This document shows positions 8,776 through 17,396 of a DNA stretch of 64,000 nt, in pieces. Both the position numbers and the translations under genes were made by a program. Location of the stretch: the NCBI GenBank assembly GCA_965199935.1, contig CBDATD010000001.1, forward strand, positions 682,001 through 746,000. The letters are read 5' to 3'. The notes under the pieces were generated by a model. The model had not been told where the DNA came from. It was given only the letters and a program-made list of their open reading frames with translations, and searched no databases. How positions within the stretch are numbered: position 1 is the stretch's first letter; the number at the start of each line of letters is the position of its first letter. Source of the stretch: JAPPLG01 sp965199935. Its GTDB lineage: Bacteria; Bdellovibrionota; Bdellovibrionia; Bdellovibrionales; UBA1609.

Positions 8776-9437
8776 TGATGAAGACCATTCTTCAAGGTGG
8801 AAAGGTCATGGCATATTCTCTGCCCCTTGAAGGGGGTCAAATAGTTTATGGGACAAAACATTTAAAACGAAGTGATTTAAGAGATTTGTTTCCGCAGTAT
8901 CAATTTTGTTTTATGAAACAAGTTCATGGACGAAAGGTGGTGCGGGCGGCCCCCCGGCGGCTCATCACAGCGGATGCCCATTGGACAAACGAAACAAGCC
9001 AGGCTTTGGTTGTTCAAACAGCAGACTGCCTGCCCATTTTATTGAAAAACAGAGGGCGTATTTGCGCCGTTCACGCAGGATGGAGAGGAGTTGTGAATCA
9101 AGTTGTGCCGGCGGCTCTCAGCATATTTTCAGATTTATCCTGCTTGGAAGCAGGGATAGGCCCTCATATTACTCAGGAAAGTTTTGTTGTTTCTAAGGAT
9201 ACAGCGGTGCAGTTGTCGATGTCTTCTCCTCAGGGAAAAAAGAGCGTCTTTGAGGCCGGCGGGCAGAAATACCGGGCATCTTTAATAGACCTCGTGAAAA
9301 GTCAAATTGCACATAGAATTTCGGTAAAAGCGTGGTGGAATCTTCCTCTCAACACATTTTCTTCAAATTTATTTTATTCCTTTAGAAGAACTGCCGAAAA
9401 AAACATGGGGCAGTTTAGCTTTATCGTCTTGGACTAA
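8775..9437 (+). CDS. pgeF: PgeF/YfiH-type purine nucleoside phosphorylase (laccase-domain) protein
   Basis: Members of this family (DUF152, FAMIN/YfiH) act as purine nucleoside phosphorylase/adenosine deaminase; E. coli YfiH is linked to correcting errors in peptidoglycan precursors. The metal- and substrate-binding residues are in MKQVHGRKV, QTADCLPILL and CAVHAGWRGV, followed by EAGIGPHI and a C-terminal FYSFRR. Two adjacent ATG codons (8775, 8778) are possible starts; the first overlaps the rluD stop. rluD-pgeF pairing is common in Proteobacteria and supports the call. Confidence 0.9.
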   Translation: MMKTILQGGKVMAYSLPLEGGQIVYGTKHLKRSDLRDLFPQYQFCFMKQVHGRKVVRAAPRRLITADAHWTNETSQALVVQTADCLPILLKNRGRICAVHAGWRGVVNQVVPAALSIFSDLSCLEAGIGPHITQESFVVSKDTAVQLSMSSPQGKKSVFEAGGQKYRASLIDLVKSQIAHRISVKAWWNLPLNTFSSNLFYSFRRTAEKNMGQFSFIVLD

Positions 9438-9448
9438 AGGATTTCATA

Positions 9449-9898
9449 ATGTTAAAAAAGTGGCTTTTAACCTTTTTGGCGCTGGCATTTCTTCAGGTGA
9501 TTTCTTGGAGCTTGTTATTTTCCTATGAAAGGGAGCAAATTCATTCTGCTTGGAATTCAAGTCAGGACAGGCTTTTATCTACAGTTGTTGGGGATATCAG
9601 CGGAGAAGGGCATTATTTTAAAGTGTTAAAATTTAAGACTCAACGCGGAATTCGTTTAGAATTTTTGAAAAGACACTCTAAGGGAATGAAAGAACTTGTG
9701 AGAGAGGCTCATCTTCCAGATCCTTACAACGGATTTTTTGAATACAGAGGCCGCTCTGTGCAATTAGCTTTAGGGGATGTAAACGGAGATGGAGTGATGG
9801 AAGTTATGGCTCCTACCTTTGATAAAAATTTGGGAGCTCATTTAAACGTGTACTATTACCATGAGAATCTAGGGAGCTTTTATCCTTTTTCCCCTTAG
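9449..9898 (+). CDS. Exported or membrane-anchored protein with an FG-GAP/VCBS-like segment
   Basis: I do not recognise this 149-residue protein as a named family. It starts with a signal peptide or anchor (two Lys then about 18 hydrophobic residues), so it acts outside the cytoplasm. Near residues 108-125 is LALGDVNGDGVMEVMAP, which has the D-x-N-x-D-G calcium-binding loop and beta-propeller blade pattern of FG-GAP/VCBS repeats. A weaker VVGDISGEG precedes it at about residue 48. Only one or two blades are present, so it is not a full propeller. It is the last gene of the dnaX operon, 11 bp after pgeF. Confidence 0.65.
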   Translation: MLKKWLLTFLALAFLQVISWSLLFSYEREQIHSAWNSSQDRLLSTVVGDISGEGHYFKVLKFKTQRGIRLEFLKRHSKGMKELVREAHLPDPYNGFFEYRGRSVQLALGDVNGDGVMEVMAPTFDKNLGAHLNVYYYHENLGSFYPFSP

Positions 9899-10086
9899 AT
9901 TTTCGTTTACAAAAAAAGTGTATAAACTTTTGACCATAAGAACAAAAAGTATTCATTTCCCGCCTCTCATATAGGGTTCAAAAGTGAGAATGACTTTTTT
10001 CTGTCGCAAGATAAGACATACAGCATTTTTTTGTTTTAGAAATTATGAGAATCTCCGATCCAGTGTTTGAAAGAGGGTGTTTCACA

Positions 10087-10485
10087 ATGCATATTCTAAA
10101 AGAAAAAATGAGGATTTCTGAGTTTAGTTTAAGCGGCACTTCTAATCTTATTGCAAGAAGAGCTTTGCTTTTTCAGGTATCTCCTCAAGGGTTTTATCTC
10201 AAGATTCATCGAAAAGACCTTCCAAGATCTTTAAAATCTCATTTGAATTTGGATTCTATCTGCAACCAAGATGTAGAAATGCACCTGCCGAATATGAATT
10301 TGAATTTGGACGGCACTGTTATGAAAACTTGTCATGTGGGGGGGGGTATTTTTGAAATTTTTATTAAATTTCCGGACACTATCCCGCAGTATTGGTGTGA
10401 TTGTCTTTTGGATGCTTTAAAGTGCTATCCAGATGGAGAATGCACTGATTTTACCCTTGCTTCAATGAAAGCTGATCCATCTTAA
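10087..10485 (+). CDS. Small protein of unknown function, possibly PilZ-like
   Basis: This is a 132-residue cytoplasmic-looking protein without signal peptide. The start is the ATG with AGAGGG about 9 nt upstream; an earlier ATG at 10045 has no ribosome site. The pattern RRALLFQVSPQGFYLKI, then L..DGTV and a strand-rich GGIFEIFIKF, is reminiscent of PilZ c-di-GMP-binding barrels (an R-R followed by S-x-x-G). The canonical RxxxR and D/NxSxxG are not intact, so this is a guess. A run of nine G lies inside the gene at 10338-10346. It stands alone, with over 140 bp of noncoding sequence on each side. Confidence 0.5.
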   Translation: MHILKEKMRISEFSLSGTSNLIARRALLFQVSPQGFYLKIHRKDLPRSLKSHLNLDSICNQDVEMHLPNMNLNLDGTVMKTCHVGGGIFEIFIKFPDTIPQYWCDCLLDALKCYPDGECTDFTLASMKADPS

Positions 10486-10574
10486 TAATTTTCTTTTCAT
10501 CTGTCTTTTTCATGCTTTTTTTGCAGTGAGTCACTTTAAAAGTATGTAAATTTTACACTTTTGATACGAATAGG

Positions 10575-10602
10575 TTGATATATTGACATTAAACGATATA
10601 TT
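10575..10602 (+). promoter_or_regulatory. Probable sigma70 promoter upstream of the 10698 gene
   Basis: TTGATA (10575-10580) is separated by 16 bp from TATATT (10597-10602). A short hairpin (AGAGAA/TTCTCT with a 6-nt loop, 10616-10633) lies in the predicted 5' untranslated region. The call rests on sequence resemblance only. Confidence 0.4.
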
Positions 10603-10697
10603 TTCTCAGCTTCCGAGAGAATTGTAGTTCTCTGACTCTAAAAGATGGACGAATTTTGAAAAACAGACATTTTCAAAGAAATGAGAGGCTGTTTCGT

Positions 10698-11795
10698 ATG
10701 TGTAGATATTTTTGGATTATTTTATTGCTGAGTTCTTCCAGGTCCTTTTCTGCTCCTTGTGCAATGGCCTTCGGAAGATTCAATCCCGTAAAGTTCGATA
10801 GACGCTCATTGACAGATGCGGAAGAGACACTTCTAGCCCGTGGGTTTTCGAGGTATTACACGAATTTCTTTGATTCTGCTGTATGGATTGTAGAGTTGCA
10901 AAAACGATGGAAAAAGATTAAAGCAAATCCCGAAACAACGCACATTCCTTATTTTGCTCAGCAGGTCAATTCTCATATTAAACATATTCGAAAGAGCATT
11001 AATAATAGTGATTTACCGGATTTTGAGAAATATGGAAAACTAAGAACGCTTAAAGTTTTGGAAAGAGAAGCATTCTCTGCAAGAAAAAACCATAAAGTTA
11101 CATCTACTTGGTGGAACATTTTTAATATTAGATTAATAGCTCTGACAACCTCTCCCGTGGAGTCGGCTTTTAGTTTAGAACTTTCCCGGGATCAGTTGAA
11201 AAGCTATCAAACTGTTTACAAGCGTCTGCAGGAAATGAGAGATTCTATTGTTCTTGGTCCGTATGTGCAATTGATGGAGAAATTCCCTGATGCTGTATTA
11301 GCTCCTTCCATTAGTCAAGTGGGCCCCATGGCTTTCAATCAAACAATGAGTGAAAATATTCATTTTATAGGAGTGTCCGGTACAAATGTAAAGGTGGATG
11401 GTAAAGTCTTGTCTCCTCAAGATTATTTTAAGCACGATGTAGAACATACACTTTCTATAGAGGAATATTTCACTAAACAGAATCCATCATTTTATTCTCA
11501 GTTGAGGCGTGAAATAAGCTCCCTTCCAAAAGATAAAAGAGAACAGCTGGAATTTGCTTATTTTTTACTATTACGGGAAAGAGGACCAATGATAAAAAGT
11601 AAAGACGAAATTGTTTTTCAGAGAAATTTAGATCGGTTTCTTAGAGACGTTCTTGATTGGAGCCTTCTGCCTGAGAGTATAAGAAACAGAAATTACAAAG
11701 ATCGAGAGGAATATGAGAGGGTCTTGACGGAGTATTTTAAAAATATGAAGAATCGTTACAACAGCATTGTTCAGAAAGCAAGGATCTCATATTAA
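10698..11795 (+). CDS. Exported protein of unknown function
   Basis: No family is recognised. The ATG at 10698 is chosen because GAGAGG lies 9 nt upstream and the product then begins with a clean signal peptide (MCRYFWIILLLSS, cleavage probably near SFSAP). A TTG start 14 codons earlier is possible. The mature protein of about 340 residues is mostly helical and basic, with a conserved-looking centre: PSISQVGPMAFNQTM, then IGVSGTNVKVDGK, then YFKHDVEHTLSI. The HDVEH cluster could be a metal or catalytic site, but that is speculation. It is convergent with uppS and overlaps it by 4 bp. Confidence 0.6.
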   Translation: MCRYFWIILLLSSSRSFSAPCAMAFGRFNPVKFDRRSLTDAEETLLARGFSRYYTNFFDSAVWIVELQKRWKKIKANPETTHIPYFAQQVNSHIKHIRKSINNSDLPDFEKYGKLRTLKVLEREAFSARKNHKVTSTWWNIFNIRLIALTTSPVESAFSLELSRDQLKSYQTVYKRLQEMRDSIVLGPYVQLMEKFPDAVLAPSISQVGPMAFNQTMSENIHFIGVSGTNVKVDGKVLSPQDYFKHDVEHTLSIEEYFTKQNPSFYSQLRREISSLPKDKREQLEFAYFLLLRERGPMIKSKDEIVFQRNLDRFLRDVLDWSLLPESIRNRNYKDREEYERVLTEYFKNMKNRYNSIVQKARISY

Positions 11796-12520
11796 CTTCC
11801 AAAGCGCCTCTTCATAGAAGAGTAATGTGAAATAGCTTTTTTCAGCTCTTTAGTGTTAAATTCAGGCCACAAAACGCTGCTGAAATAAATTTCGCTGTAG
11901 GCCGAAGACCACAAGTAAAAGTTAGACAAGCGCTGAACCCCTCCTGTTCGAATCATTAAATCTGGGGGGGGGAAAACACTAGATTCCAAATGTTGTTCAA
12001 AGTCTGTTTCCCTCATATTTTGGATGTACGATGTAAACAACTGCCGATTCATCTCTTTCTCTGGATTCTGATAAGATGAGAATATTTTTTTTATTCCTTT
12101 TAAGATTTCTTTTTGCCCTCCGTAGTTGATTGCTAAAATGAGATTAAGTTTTTGATTGTGTCTTGTTTTTTCACAGGCGGCGTGAAAAGCCTGCTTGAAT
12201 CTTTGTGAAAAAGGACTTAGATCTCCTATGGTGAAGAGACGCACTTGGCTGGATAAGAGAAGATGCAGGTGCTTTAACACACTGGAAGCAAGCAGTTGAG
12301 AGAGTCCTTCGATTTCATCAGAGGCTCTCTTCCAATTTTCTGTGCTAAAAGCAAAAAGCGTTAGATAAGGAATATGGCGGTCCACACAATGGCGGACCAC
12401 TTCCTTAATAGGCTCCACTCCCTGCAGGTGTCCTTCCAATGGAGTCCGGTTTTTTTCCTGCGCCCACCTGCGGTTTCCATCCATAATAATAGCAATATGC
12501 TGTAATGAAGTTTCCGGCAT
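11792..12520 (-). CDS. uppS: Isoprenyl transferase (undecaprenyl diphosphate synthase)
   Basis: This cis-prenyltransferase makes the C55 lipid carrier for peptidoglycan. The catalytic segment is IAIIMDGNRRWAQ with Asp14; GHLQGVEPIKEVV, LTLFAFSTENWKR and, at the C-terminus, LMIRTGGVQRLSNFYLWSSAY with SEIYF are all family signatures. The usual RTSGE/RIGGE Glu is replaced here (RTGGVQRLSNF), a minor deviation. It is the last gene of the rpsB-tsf-pyrH-frr-uppS run. A run of nine C on the coding strand (11964-11972) encodes the Pro stretch just before the RTGG motif. Confidence 0.95.
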   Translation of the reverse strand: MPETSLQHIAIIMDGNRRWAQEKNRTPLEGHLQGVEPIKEVVRHCVDRHIPYLTLFAFSTENWKRASDEIEGLSQLLASSVLKHLHLLLSSQVRLFTIGDLSPFSQRFKQAFHAACEKTRHNQKLNLILAINYGGQKEILKGIKKIFSSYQNPEKEMNRQLFTSYIQNMRETDFEQHLESSVFPPPDLMIRTGGVQRLSNFYLWSSAYSEIYFSSVLWPEFNTKELKKAISHYSSMKRRFGS

Positions 12521-12523
12521 GAA

Positions 12524-13081
12524 TTAAATTTGAGTTAACTCTTGTTCTTTTTGTGAGCTGATAGCATCGACCTGCTTATTGAAATGATTGATTTGTTTTT
12601 GAATTTCATCTTCTGCTTCTTTGCTTTCGTCTTCACTAATAGTTTTTTCTTTTAATTGTTTTCTGATGTGTGTAATAATTTCCTGGCGTACCTGTCTGAG
12701 TTCAATACGGCATTTTTCTACGTCCTTTTTAAAAAGACGAACAATCTCTATTCTGCGGTCTTCTGTCAGTTCAGGCACCTTTAGCCGAATGGACTTGCCG
12801 TCATTTTGGGGCGCCATTCCTAAAGAGCTTTTGACAAGAGCCTCTTCAATGCTTTTCAAAGCTCCTTGATCCCAAGGAGAGATGAGCAGAGTGCGTGAAT
12901 CCGGGCAGGAGATAGAGGCAATGTGGGAAAGTTCAGATGGACTGCCGTAATAAGAGATATTCAGGCCGTCCAACAGAGAAACCTGAGCTCTCCCCGTTCT
13001 GATTTTTTTTAACTTGTCTTTAAGCCTGTCAACAGCCATTGTCATTTTTTTCTCCGATTTCTGTTTTAATTCTTCCTGCAT
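12524..13081 (-). CDS. frr: Ribosome recycling factor
   Basis: RRF splits post-termination ribosomes together with EF-G. The 185-residue product shows the family pattern: an N-terminal helix ending in LKKIRTGRAQVSLLDG, the domain II segment YYGSPSELSHIASISCPDSR, IRLKVPELTEDRR, and a C-terminal helix rich in Lys and Glu. Length and position (between pyrH and uppS) are standard for Proteobacteria. It lies 3 bp before uppS and 6 bp after pyrH. Confidence 0.97.
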   Translation of the reverse strand: MQEELKQKSEKKMTMAVDRLKDKLKKIRTGRAQVSLLDGLNISYYGSPSELSHIASISCPDSRTLLISPWDQGALKSIEEALVKSSLGMAPQNDGKSIRLKVPELTEDRRIEIVRLFKKDVEKCRIELRQVRQEIITHIRKQLKEKTISEDESKEAEDEIQKQINHFNKQVDAISSQKEQELTQI

Positions 13082-13087
13082 AACGCC

Positions 13088-13822
13088 TCACTTAATCTTT
13101 GTTCCCACTTTTTCACCTTGAAGAACACGAACAATGTTGCCTTTTTTCTTCAATTCAAATGCGATAAGAGGCATTTTGTTGTCCATGCAGAGGCTGATGG
13201 ATGTTGAATCCATCAGTTTAAGCCCCTTATCCAAAACTTCAATGTACTTGATTTCATCAAATCTTCTGCCTCCATCACCTTTGGCTGGATCTTGCTCATA
13301 CACTCCGTCCACTTGAGTGGCCTTCAGTACAATTTCAGCCTCAATTTCCATTGCTCTGAGAGCCGCTGTTGTATCTGTTGTGAAGTAAGGGTTGCCGGTG
13401 CCTCCGGCAAAAATCACAATACGTCCTTTTTCCAAATGTCTTAAAGCCTTTCTGCGAATGTAAGGTTCTGCAATTTCGGCAATTTGTATGGCTGTCTGCA
13501 CACGGGTTTTAATCTCTCTTTTTTCCAAAGCCTCTTGCAAAGCTAAAGCATTGATACAAGTAGCAAGCATTCCCATATAGTCAGAACTGACACGATCCAT
13601 CCACTTTTCAGCAGAGGCTCCGCGAAAGATATTTCCCCCTCCAATCACGATCCCCAATTCTACACCCAATTTATGAGCTGATAAAATTTCATCTGCAATT
13701 GAAGACAATGAATCAAAATCAACACCCCCGCCGGGGCCTGATAAAGCCTCCCCGCTGATTTTAAGCAAAGCTCTTTTGTAGATGGATTTTTTACTACTCA
13801 AGAGCGGCTCCCTGACTTTCAT
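13088..13822 (-). CDS. pyrH: UMP kinase
   Basis: PyrH phosphorylates UMP to UDP and is a hexamer of the amino-acid-kinase fold. Recognisable segments are RALLKISGEAL, GIVIGGGNIFRGA, DYMGMLATCINALALQ, IFAGGTGNPYFTTDTTAALRA and LKATQVDGVYEQDP. The N-terminus has about 15 extra residues before the conserved YKRALLKISG, and its ATG overlaps the tsf stop by 4 bp, which supports this start. It is part of the rpsB-tsf-pyrH-frr-uppS operon. Confidence 0.97.
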   Translation of the reverse strand: MKVREPLLSSKKSIYKRALLKISGEALSGPGGGVDFDSLSSIADEILSAHKLGVELGIVIGGGNIFRGASAEKWMDRVSSDYMGMLATCINALALQEALEKREIKTRVQTAIQIAEIAEPYIRRKALRHLEKGRIVIFAGGTGNPYFTTDTTAALRAMEIEAEIVLKATQVDGVYEQDPAKGDGGRRFDEIKYIEVLDKGLKLMDSTSISLCMDNKMPLIAFELKKKGNIVRVLQGEKVGTKIK

Positions 13823-14448
13823 GAGGTTTCATTATTTTCACTTACGCCTAGTTCATAACGGACAAAACGGCGAATGACAATCTTTTCCCGAATTTGAGTG
13901 GTCAGCTCTCCTAAGGCTTCTCTAATGGTGGTTTCATTTTCGTCTCCTCCGGGGCGTACAAAAATTTGATCCATTAAACAAACTTCTTTTTTCCATTTCT
14001 CAAGGCGGCCTTGAACAACTTTATTTAATATTTTCTCATCTTTTCCCTCTTTGAGAGCCTGGCCGCGAAATAGGTTCTTTTGTTTTTGTACAAGGGTTTC
14101 AGGCAGATCCTCTTCAGAGATACAACGAGGATTTGCCGCTGTAATATGCAGAGTTAGATCTTTAACAAATTTAGAAAAAGCTGTACTGCGGGCGGAAAAA
14201 TCTGTCTCTGTATTAACTTCTACCAACACCCCTATTTTATTTCCTGTGTGAATGTATGAAGCCACCTGTCCTTCACTGGCAGTTTTGCCGGCTCTTTTTG
14301 CCATTTGGGACAGGCCGTTTTGCTTGAGCCAGTCCAAGGCTTTATCCAAGTCTGAGCGGCAGGCATTTAAGGCCTTTTTACAATCTGAAAATCCAGCACC
14401 TGTTTTTTTTCTTAGTTCTTTGATGTCGTCTATAGAAACTTGCGCCAT
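13819..14448 (-). CDS. tsf: Elongation factor Ts, short form
   Basis: EF-Ts is the guanine-nucleotide exchange factor of EF-Tu. The N-terminal UBA-like domain (IKELRKKTGAGFSDCKKAL) and the TETDFSARS segment (usually TDFVAR, the residues that enter EF-Tu) are clear. At 209 residues it is much shorter than the 283-residue E. coli protein and resembles short Thermus-type EF-Ts that lack most of one core subdomain and the coiled-coil. It follows rpsB by about 37 bp and overlaps pyrH by 4 bp. Confidence 0.95.
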   Translation of the reverse strand: MAQVSIDDIKELRKKTGAGFSDCKKALNACRSDLDKALDWLKQNGLSQMAKRAGKTASEGQVASYIHTGNKIGVLVEVNTETDFSARSTAFSKFVKDLTLHITAANPRCISEEDLPETLVQKQKNLFRGQALKEGKDEKILNKVVQGRLEKWKKEVCLMDQIFVRPGGDENETTIREALGELTTQIREKIVIRRFVRYELGVSENNETS

Positions 14449-14484
14449 TTTCTCCGCCTTTTTGAAAATAAAAACATAGTTCGC

Positions 14485-15396
14485 TCATTTAGCAGATGAA
14501 GTTTTATTTTCTTCTGTTTTCTCTGATGTGTTTTCTTTTTCTATTTCCATTGCAATCTCAACGTCTTCTGCGGTTCCAACAGCAACCAGCTTTCTGCTCC
14601 GGAAAACCTGCACAACACCTGAAGCACTTGTATTTTGCACAACATCTTTTGAAGTTTTTTTGTTTTTTTGTTGGATGGCGGCCGTTGTGTCTTGTTCTCG
14701 AGTTTTGGCTTGGTGTTTTTGCAAACCTCGATCACAAGCCATGCCAGCTTGTTCTACAAAAAATTGGATGGAGCGAATAGAATCATCATTGCCGGGAATG
14801 GGATATTGGATAAGGTCAGGGTCGCAGTTGGTGTCCACAATAGCAGAAACAGGCAGACCCAATTTATTGGCTTCTGCAACTGCAATATTTTCTTTATTAA
14901 CATCTATGACAAAGAGGGCCTGAGGAATATCCTTCATTTCTTTGATGCCCTCCAGGTATTCACTAAGGCGGTTCTGCTCTTTATCTATCTGACTTCTCTC
15001 CTTTTTTGAATAACGGTCTAAATCCCCTCTTTCTTTCATTTGATCCATCTTCTTCATACGATCAATACTCATTTTAATTGTTTGGAAATTTGTTAAAGTC
15101 CCTCCAAGCCATCGTTTATTGACGTAAAACTGATGTCTTTTTTTTGCTTCTTCCTTCACTAGAGCCGAGGCCTGCTTCTTTGTTCCAACGAACAAGATAT
15201 GTCCACCGCCTCCCACAACTTCTTCTATAAAATCTAGAGCTTTTTGAGCCATGATTCTGGTTTTTTCCAGATTGATGATATGAATGCCTCCCTTGGGGGC
15301 GTACACATAAGGCTTCATTTTAGGATTCCATCGGTGAATCTGGTGGCCAAAATGAACTCTAGCGTTCAACATATCCTCTAAGCTAATTTGAGACAT
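14485..15396 (-). CDS. rpsB: Ribosomal protein S2 with C-terminal extension
   Basis: S2 is a late-assembling 30S protein. The body (about residues 1-225) is canonical: MLNARVHFGHQIHRWNPKM, GGGHILFVGTKKQA, RWLGGTLTNFQT, FVIDVNKENIAVAEA, and DTNCDPDLIQYPIPGNDDS. Residues from about 230 to 303 form an extra tail that is Lys/Glu/Thr-rich and probably disordered; E. coli S2 has 241 residues. GGGGGG just upstream of the ATG serves as ribosome site. It heads the rpsB-tsf-pyrH-frr-uppS run; a hairpin (TGCCTT/AAGGCA) lies in the 75-bp gap from priA. Confidence 0.96.
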   Translation of the reverse strand: MSQISLEDMLNARVHFGHQIHRWNPKMKPYVYAPKGGIHIINLEKTRIMAQKALDFIEEVVGGGGHILFVGTKKQASALVKEEAKKRHQFYVNKRWLGGTLTNFQTIKMSIDRMKKMDQMKERGDLDRYSKKERSQIDKEQNRLSEYLEGIKEMKDIPQALFVIDVNKENIAVAEANKLGLPVSAIVDTNCDPDLIQYPIPGNDDSIRSIQFFVEQAGMACDRGLQKHQAKTREQDTTAAIQQKNKKTSKDVVQNTSASGVVQVFRSRKLVAVGTAEDVEIAMEIEKENTSEKTEENKTSSAK

Positions 15397-15470
15397 AGAC
15401 CCCCCGTTCTGTAAAAGACTCCCTTCGTATCATGCCTTTTTATGGAAGGCAAGGCCTGCCGGCGGATCTT

Positions 15471-17396
15471 TCACATGGGATCTCTATTTATCTGCCATTT
15501 TGTTGAGGGCTTTTGCTGAATGGATGCACAGACCTTGTGCAAGTCTCTTGAAGAGGGTGACTTAAGCAGAATGCGGTAGCGGTATTTGGAGCGCAGTTTA
15601 AATACAGGAGCTGGAGCAGGGCCTAAACATTGAACATTCCTGATGGTTTGAAGAGTCTTTAAAATGTTTTTATGAAGGGTTTTTGCGAGAGATAAGGATT
15701 GATTTTTGTCAACGGCGTTGGTTTGAATGACTGCCAGTCGAGTGTAAGGAGGGTAATGCATTTGCTTTCGCAGTTTTAATTCCCTGGCGGCCATTTTATC
15801 AAATTCCAAACAAACGCCTCTTTGAATAGCAGGGTGATTGGGGTTGTAAGTTTGGATAATAACCTTTCCCGGATGTTTACTCCGGCGCCCTGCCCGCCCC
15901 GCCATTTGAGCTATTAATTGAAAACATTTTTCATCGGAGCGAAAATCTTGATTGTTCAAGGCGAGGTCCACTAGTATAAAGCCGACCAAGTTTAATTTGG
16001 GAAAATCAAGCCCTTTAGCAATCATTTGTGTGCCTATTAAAATATCCGTGCTTCCTTCAGCCATTTTTTCCACGACAGATTGAAATTGGCCGGCGGAATG
16101 AATATGATCGCTGTCAGCCAGCTGTACACGAGCTTTAGGAAATAATTTTTTTATTTCTGAAAAAACCGTTTCAGTTCCAACGCCTACGTGAAGAATATCA
16201 TTTGGAGGGTGGCATTCCGCCTGAAGAGCATGGGCAGAGTAATTGCAGTAATGACAGACCAAATATTTGTTGGAATGAAGCACTAAAGAAATATCACAGT
16301 GAGGGCATTTGAGGTGAGATCCGCAATGGGAGCATAGAGACAAGGGGGACTGCCCTCTTCGATTGAGGAAAAGAGCAGACTGCTCCCCTTTCTTAAGGGA
16401 GTTTTGCAGCTCTTGAAAGAGTTCTTTGCTGAGCCAAAAAGGCAGTTCTTTATTTTTTTGTTTTTTTAAATCCACAAGACGTATATGAGGCTGTGGATAG
16501 TCGTTGAATCGTTTTTTTAATTGGTGATATTGATATTTTCCTGTTTGAACTTTGTACCATGTCTCCAGGCTGGGTGTTGCTGAACCCAACACCACAGGAA
16601 TATTGTATTTATGCCCCAACATAATGGCTGAGTCCCTTGCATGATATTTTAATTTTTCTTCTTGTTTAAAATGGCTTTCATGCTCTTCATCTATAATGAT
16701 GAGGGATAGATTTGGCAGAGGGCAAAAGAGGGCGGAGCGGGCGCCCATTAAAATTTTTTTCTTTCCTTCTATCATTTGAGTCCATTCAATTTCTTTCTTT
16801 CGGAGGCTCATAGCAGAATGGATTAAAGCTGTTTGGTTTGGAAAACGCGAAGAAACTCTGTGAAACAGTTGAGGAGTGAGGCTGATTTCAGGCAGAAGAA
16901 ATAAAACACTTTTATTTTTTTGAATAACAGTTTTTATCAAATCTAAATACACTTCTGTTTTACCGGAGCCTGTCACTCCGTGCAAAAGATGCACTTTAAA
17001 TCCATCTGTTTTTTTTATCTCAGAGACGCACTTGGACTGTGCTGAATTTAATTTTAAGGGGGCTGAAGGTGACGCCGGCTGAGATTTTCTGGTTTTTTGG
17101 ACAGCCCGCTTTTGGAAGCAGGAGCCGGCCACCAGACCTAAAGGATAAAAATAATATTGCGACAGCCAATTCAACCATTCCATTCTGACAGGGTCCAAAG
17201 GGGGAGAGTCATACACTGTTGTGATTTCTTTAGATTGAAAATTTGGTTTTTTTTTAGTTTGAGAAAGAACGAGGCCTGTGGTTTTTCTAGAGAGGATGGG
17301 GACTTCAACAAAACTTCCTGCTTCTATTGCTAGAGGACTGCAATAGGTGAGGGAGTGCGGGAGGGGTTTTGGAACAGCAATTTTATAGTAGTTCAT
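15471..17396 (-). CDS. priA: Primosomal protein N' (replication restart helicase)
   Basis: PriA reloads the replisome at stalled forks. The N-terminal 3'-end-binding domain starts at YYKIAVPKPLPHSLTY and is shortened relative to E. coli. The helicase core has Walker A GVTGSGKTEVYL, the DEEH box (IIDEEHESHFKQEEKLKYH), GSATPSLETW, and the aromatic and Gly-rich motifs IGTQMIAKGLDFP and QMAGRAGR. Between the RecA lobes is the zinc-binding cysteine cluster (CSHCGSHLKCPHC and a later CHYC). At 641 residues it is about 90 shorter than E. coli PriA. It overlaps the next upstream gene by 4 bp. Confidence 0.96.
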   Translation of the reverse strand: MNYYKIAVPKPLPHSLTYCSPLAIEAGSFVEVPILSRKTTGLVLSQTKKKPNFQSKEITTVYDSPPLDPVRMEWLNWLSQYYFYPLGLVAGSCFQKRAVQKTRKSQPASPSAPLKLNSAQSKCVSEIKKTDGFKVHLLHGVTGSGKTEVYLDLIKTVIQKNKSVLFLLPEISLTPQLFHRVSSRFPNQTALIHSAMSLRKKEIEWTQMIEGKKKILMGARSALFCPLPNLSLIIIDEEHESHFKQEEKLKYHARDSAIMLGHKYNIPVVLGSATPSLETWYKVQTGKYQYHQLKKRFNDYPQPHIRLVDLKKQKNKELPFWLSKELFQELQNSLKKGEQSALFLNRRGQSPLSLCSHCGSHLKCPHCDISLVLHSNKYLVCHYCNYSAHALQAECHPPNDILHVGVGTETVFSEIKKLFPKARVQLADSDHIHSAGQFQSVVEKMAEGSTDILIGTQMIAKGLDFPKLNLVGFILVDLALNNQDFRSDEKCFQLIAQMAGRAGRRSKHPGKVIIQTYNPNHPAIQRGVCLEFDKMAARELKLRKQMHYPPYTRLAVIQTNAVDKNQSLSLAKTLHKNILKTLQTIRNVQCLGPAPAPVFKLRSKYRYRILLKSPSSRDLHKVCASIQQKPSTKWQINRDPM

